Shown here: one piece after another, positions 7,435 through 7,750 of the stretch
Numbering within the stretch: the first letter of the stretch is position 1
How the letters are laid out: every line of letters starts with the position of its first letter
NCBI GenBank assembly: GCA_900755065.1
Contig: CAAEFC010000034.1
Coordinates: 1 to 7,750 of the forward strand
Length of the DNA: 7,750 nucleotides
Origin: Bacilli bacterium
GTDB lineage: Bacteria > Bacillota_I > Bacilli_A > RFN20 > CAG-449
Direction of reading: 5' to 3'
Position numbers and translations under genes: made by a program
The notes under the pieces: model-generated
Told to the model about the DNA's origin: nothing
Databases searched by the model: none
What the model saw: only the letters and a program-made list of their open reading frames with translations

Positions 7435-7463
7435 ATTTTATCCATTCTTCGGTTTTTTTTCAA
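7435..7463 (-). promoter_or_regulatory. Sigma-A-type promoter for the RNase J-like gene
   Basis: On the minus strand TTGAAA (7458-7463) and TAAAAT (7435-7440) are separated by exactly 17 bp. The predicted start near 7428 leaves a leader of about 26 nt containing the AGAGG ribosome binding site. A TATAAT at 7405-7410 is a worse candidate, because it lies between the ribosome binding site and the start codon. Confidence 0.6.
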
Positions 7464-7484
7464 CGAAAAAATCGAAAAAAGCGC

Positions 7485-7526
7485 ATTTTGTCAGTTTCCG
7501 TCTCCGGATAGCGAAACTGACGGAAT
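7485..7526. repeat. Inverted repeat between the divergent RNase J-like and tRNA-His promoters
   Basis: GTCAGTTTC (7490-7498) and GAAACTGAC (7513-7521) are perfect 9-nt inverted arms with a 14-nt centre. Read as plus-strand RNA the stem can extend outward with two G-U and three A-U pairs to about 14 bp (7485-7498 with 7513-7526), followed by TTTCTTG. It lies about 22 bp upstream of the RNase J-like -35 box and about 24 bp upstream of the tRNA -35 box. It could be an operator or the hairpin of a small transcript; its role is unknown. Confidence 0.6.
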
Positions 7527-7549
7527 TTTCTTGAAAAACGATTTAGTTC

Positions 7550-7578
7550 TTTACATTTATTCCGTTCTACCTTAAAAT
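7550..7578 (+). promoter_or_regulatory. Sigma-A-type promoter for tRNA-His
   Basis: TTTACA (7550-7555) and TAAAAT (7573-7578) are separated by 17 bp. The predicted start is about 5 nt before the mature tRNA 5' end at 7591, a typical short leader for RNase P removal. Confidence 0.75.
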
Positions 7579-7590
7579 TAGGAATGCTAC

Positions 7591-7667
7591 GGCGGCTGTG
7601 GTGAAATGGTTAACACATCTGGCTGTGAACCAGACACTCGTCAGTTCGATTCTGATCAGCCGCCCCA
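7591..7667 (+). tRNA. tRNA-His, anticodon GTG
   Basis: This 77-nt tRNA folds completely. The acceptor stem pairs GCGGCTG with CAGCCGC, and the extra 5' G at 7591 (G-1) faces C73 (7664), the identity mark of histidine tRNAs. The anticodon stem TCTGG/CCAGA (7618-7622, 7630-7634) holds loop CTGTGAA with anticodon GTG at 7625-7627, which reads CAC and CAT. The T arm GTCAG/CTGAT (7640-7644, 7652-7656) has loop TTCGATT. The 3' CCA (7665-7667) is encoded. It is a single-gene unit with its own promoter and terminator, not part of a visible tRNA cluster. Confidence 0.97.
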
Positions 7668-7679
7668 TTAAAGAGAGAC

Positions 7680-7715
7680 ATTGGACTATACCTATAGTAT
7701 AGTCCAATTTTTTTT
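7680..7715 (+). terminator. Strong rho-independent terminator after tRNA-His
   Basis: A perfect 11-bp stem, TTGGACTATAC (7681-7691) with GTATAGTCCAA (7697-7707), is extended by an A-T pair and has a 5-nt loop. It is followed by eight T (7708-7715). No T-run follows on the minus strand, so it works in the tRNA direction only. The remaining bases to 7750 show no gene or site I can support. Confidence 0.92.
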
Positions 7716-7750
7716 ACCTTTTACAGGCGTTTCGTGGAAGATGTTGAACT

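Noticed and set aside
6956..7534. 192-residue plus-strand open frame opposite the RNase J-like gene
   Set aside because: It lies mostly antisense to a clearly coding gene, has no matching ribosome binding site or family motif, and arises because the real gene rarely uses codons that give stops on the other strand.
7716..7750. Possible end of a minus-strand gene or start of a new promoter (TTTACA at 7720-7725) at the right edge
   Set aside because: Only 35 bases are visible, several frames are equally open, and no -10 box can be seen before the window ends.

Overview
The window looks like chromosomal DNA of a Bacillota-type (Firmicutes) bacterium of moderate GC content. Signs of this are TTGACA/TATAAT-like promoters with 17-bp spacers, purine-rich ribosome binding sites, U-tract hairpin terminators, a lipobox lipoprotein, and an RNase J-type protein with a TypA GTPase. 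TGA is used as a stop codon: the flavoprotein gene ends on it and the continued frame is not protein-like, so this is not the mycoplasma code. A Bacilli/Erysipelotrichia-like or Mollicutes-adjacent lineage is possible, but that is inference. No insertion sequences, CRISPR arrays, prophage genes or other mobile features were seen.

Left part (1-760): a possible C-terminal tail of a plus-strand gene at the edge, then a short divergent guanylate-kinase-like gene on the minus strand with its own promoter. Its promoter region is shared, back to back, with a plus-strand operon.

Plus-strand operon (757-3743): a BaiN/HI0933-type FAD oxidoreductase overlaps by ATGA with a lipoprotein that carries a full M3-type oligopeptidase active site. 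The operon ends in a hairpin that can also terminate the converging typA gene.

Minus-strand block (3767-7402): an RNase J-family protein is upstream of the ribosome-associated GTPase TypA/BipA. A 111-bp gap separates them and holds a terminator for the first and an extended -10 promoter for the second, so they are probably separate transcripts. The RNase J protein keeps one metal site but has Lys and Cys at two second-site metal ligands. It therefore resembles a weakly active J2-type partner subunit more than a standard J1 nuclease.

Right part (7403-7750): divergent promoters for the RNase J gene and for a stand-alone tRNA-His (GTG anticodon, encoded G-1 and CCA), with an unexplained inverted repeat between them. 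A strong terminator follows the tRNA. The last 35 bases hold nothing I can call.

Most of the content is housekeeping (RNA decay, translation, nucleotide metabolism). I do not see a clear new multi-gene system. The observations most worth checking are the altered RNase J metal site, the surface-anchored M3-like peptidase coupled to a flavoprotein, and the inverted repeat beside tRNA-His.
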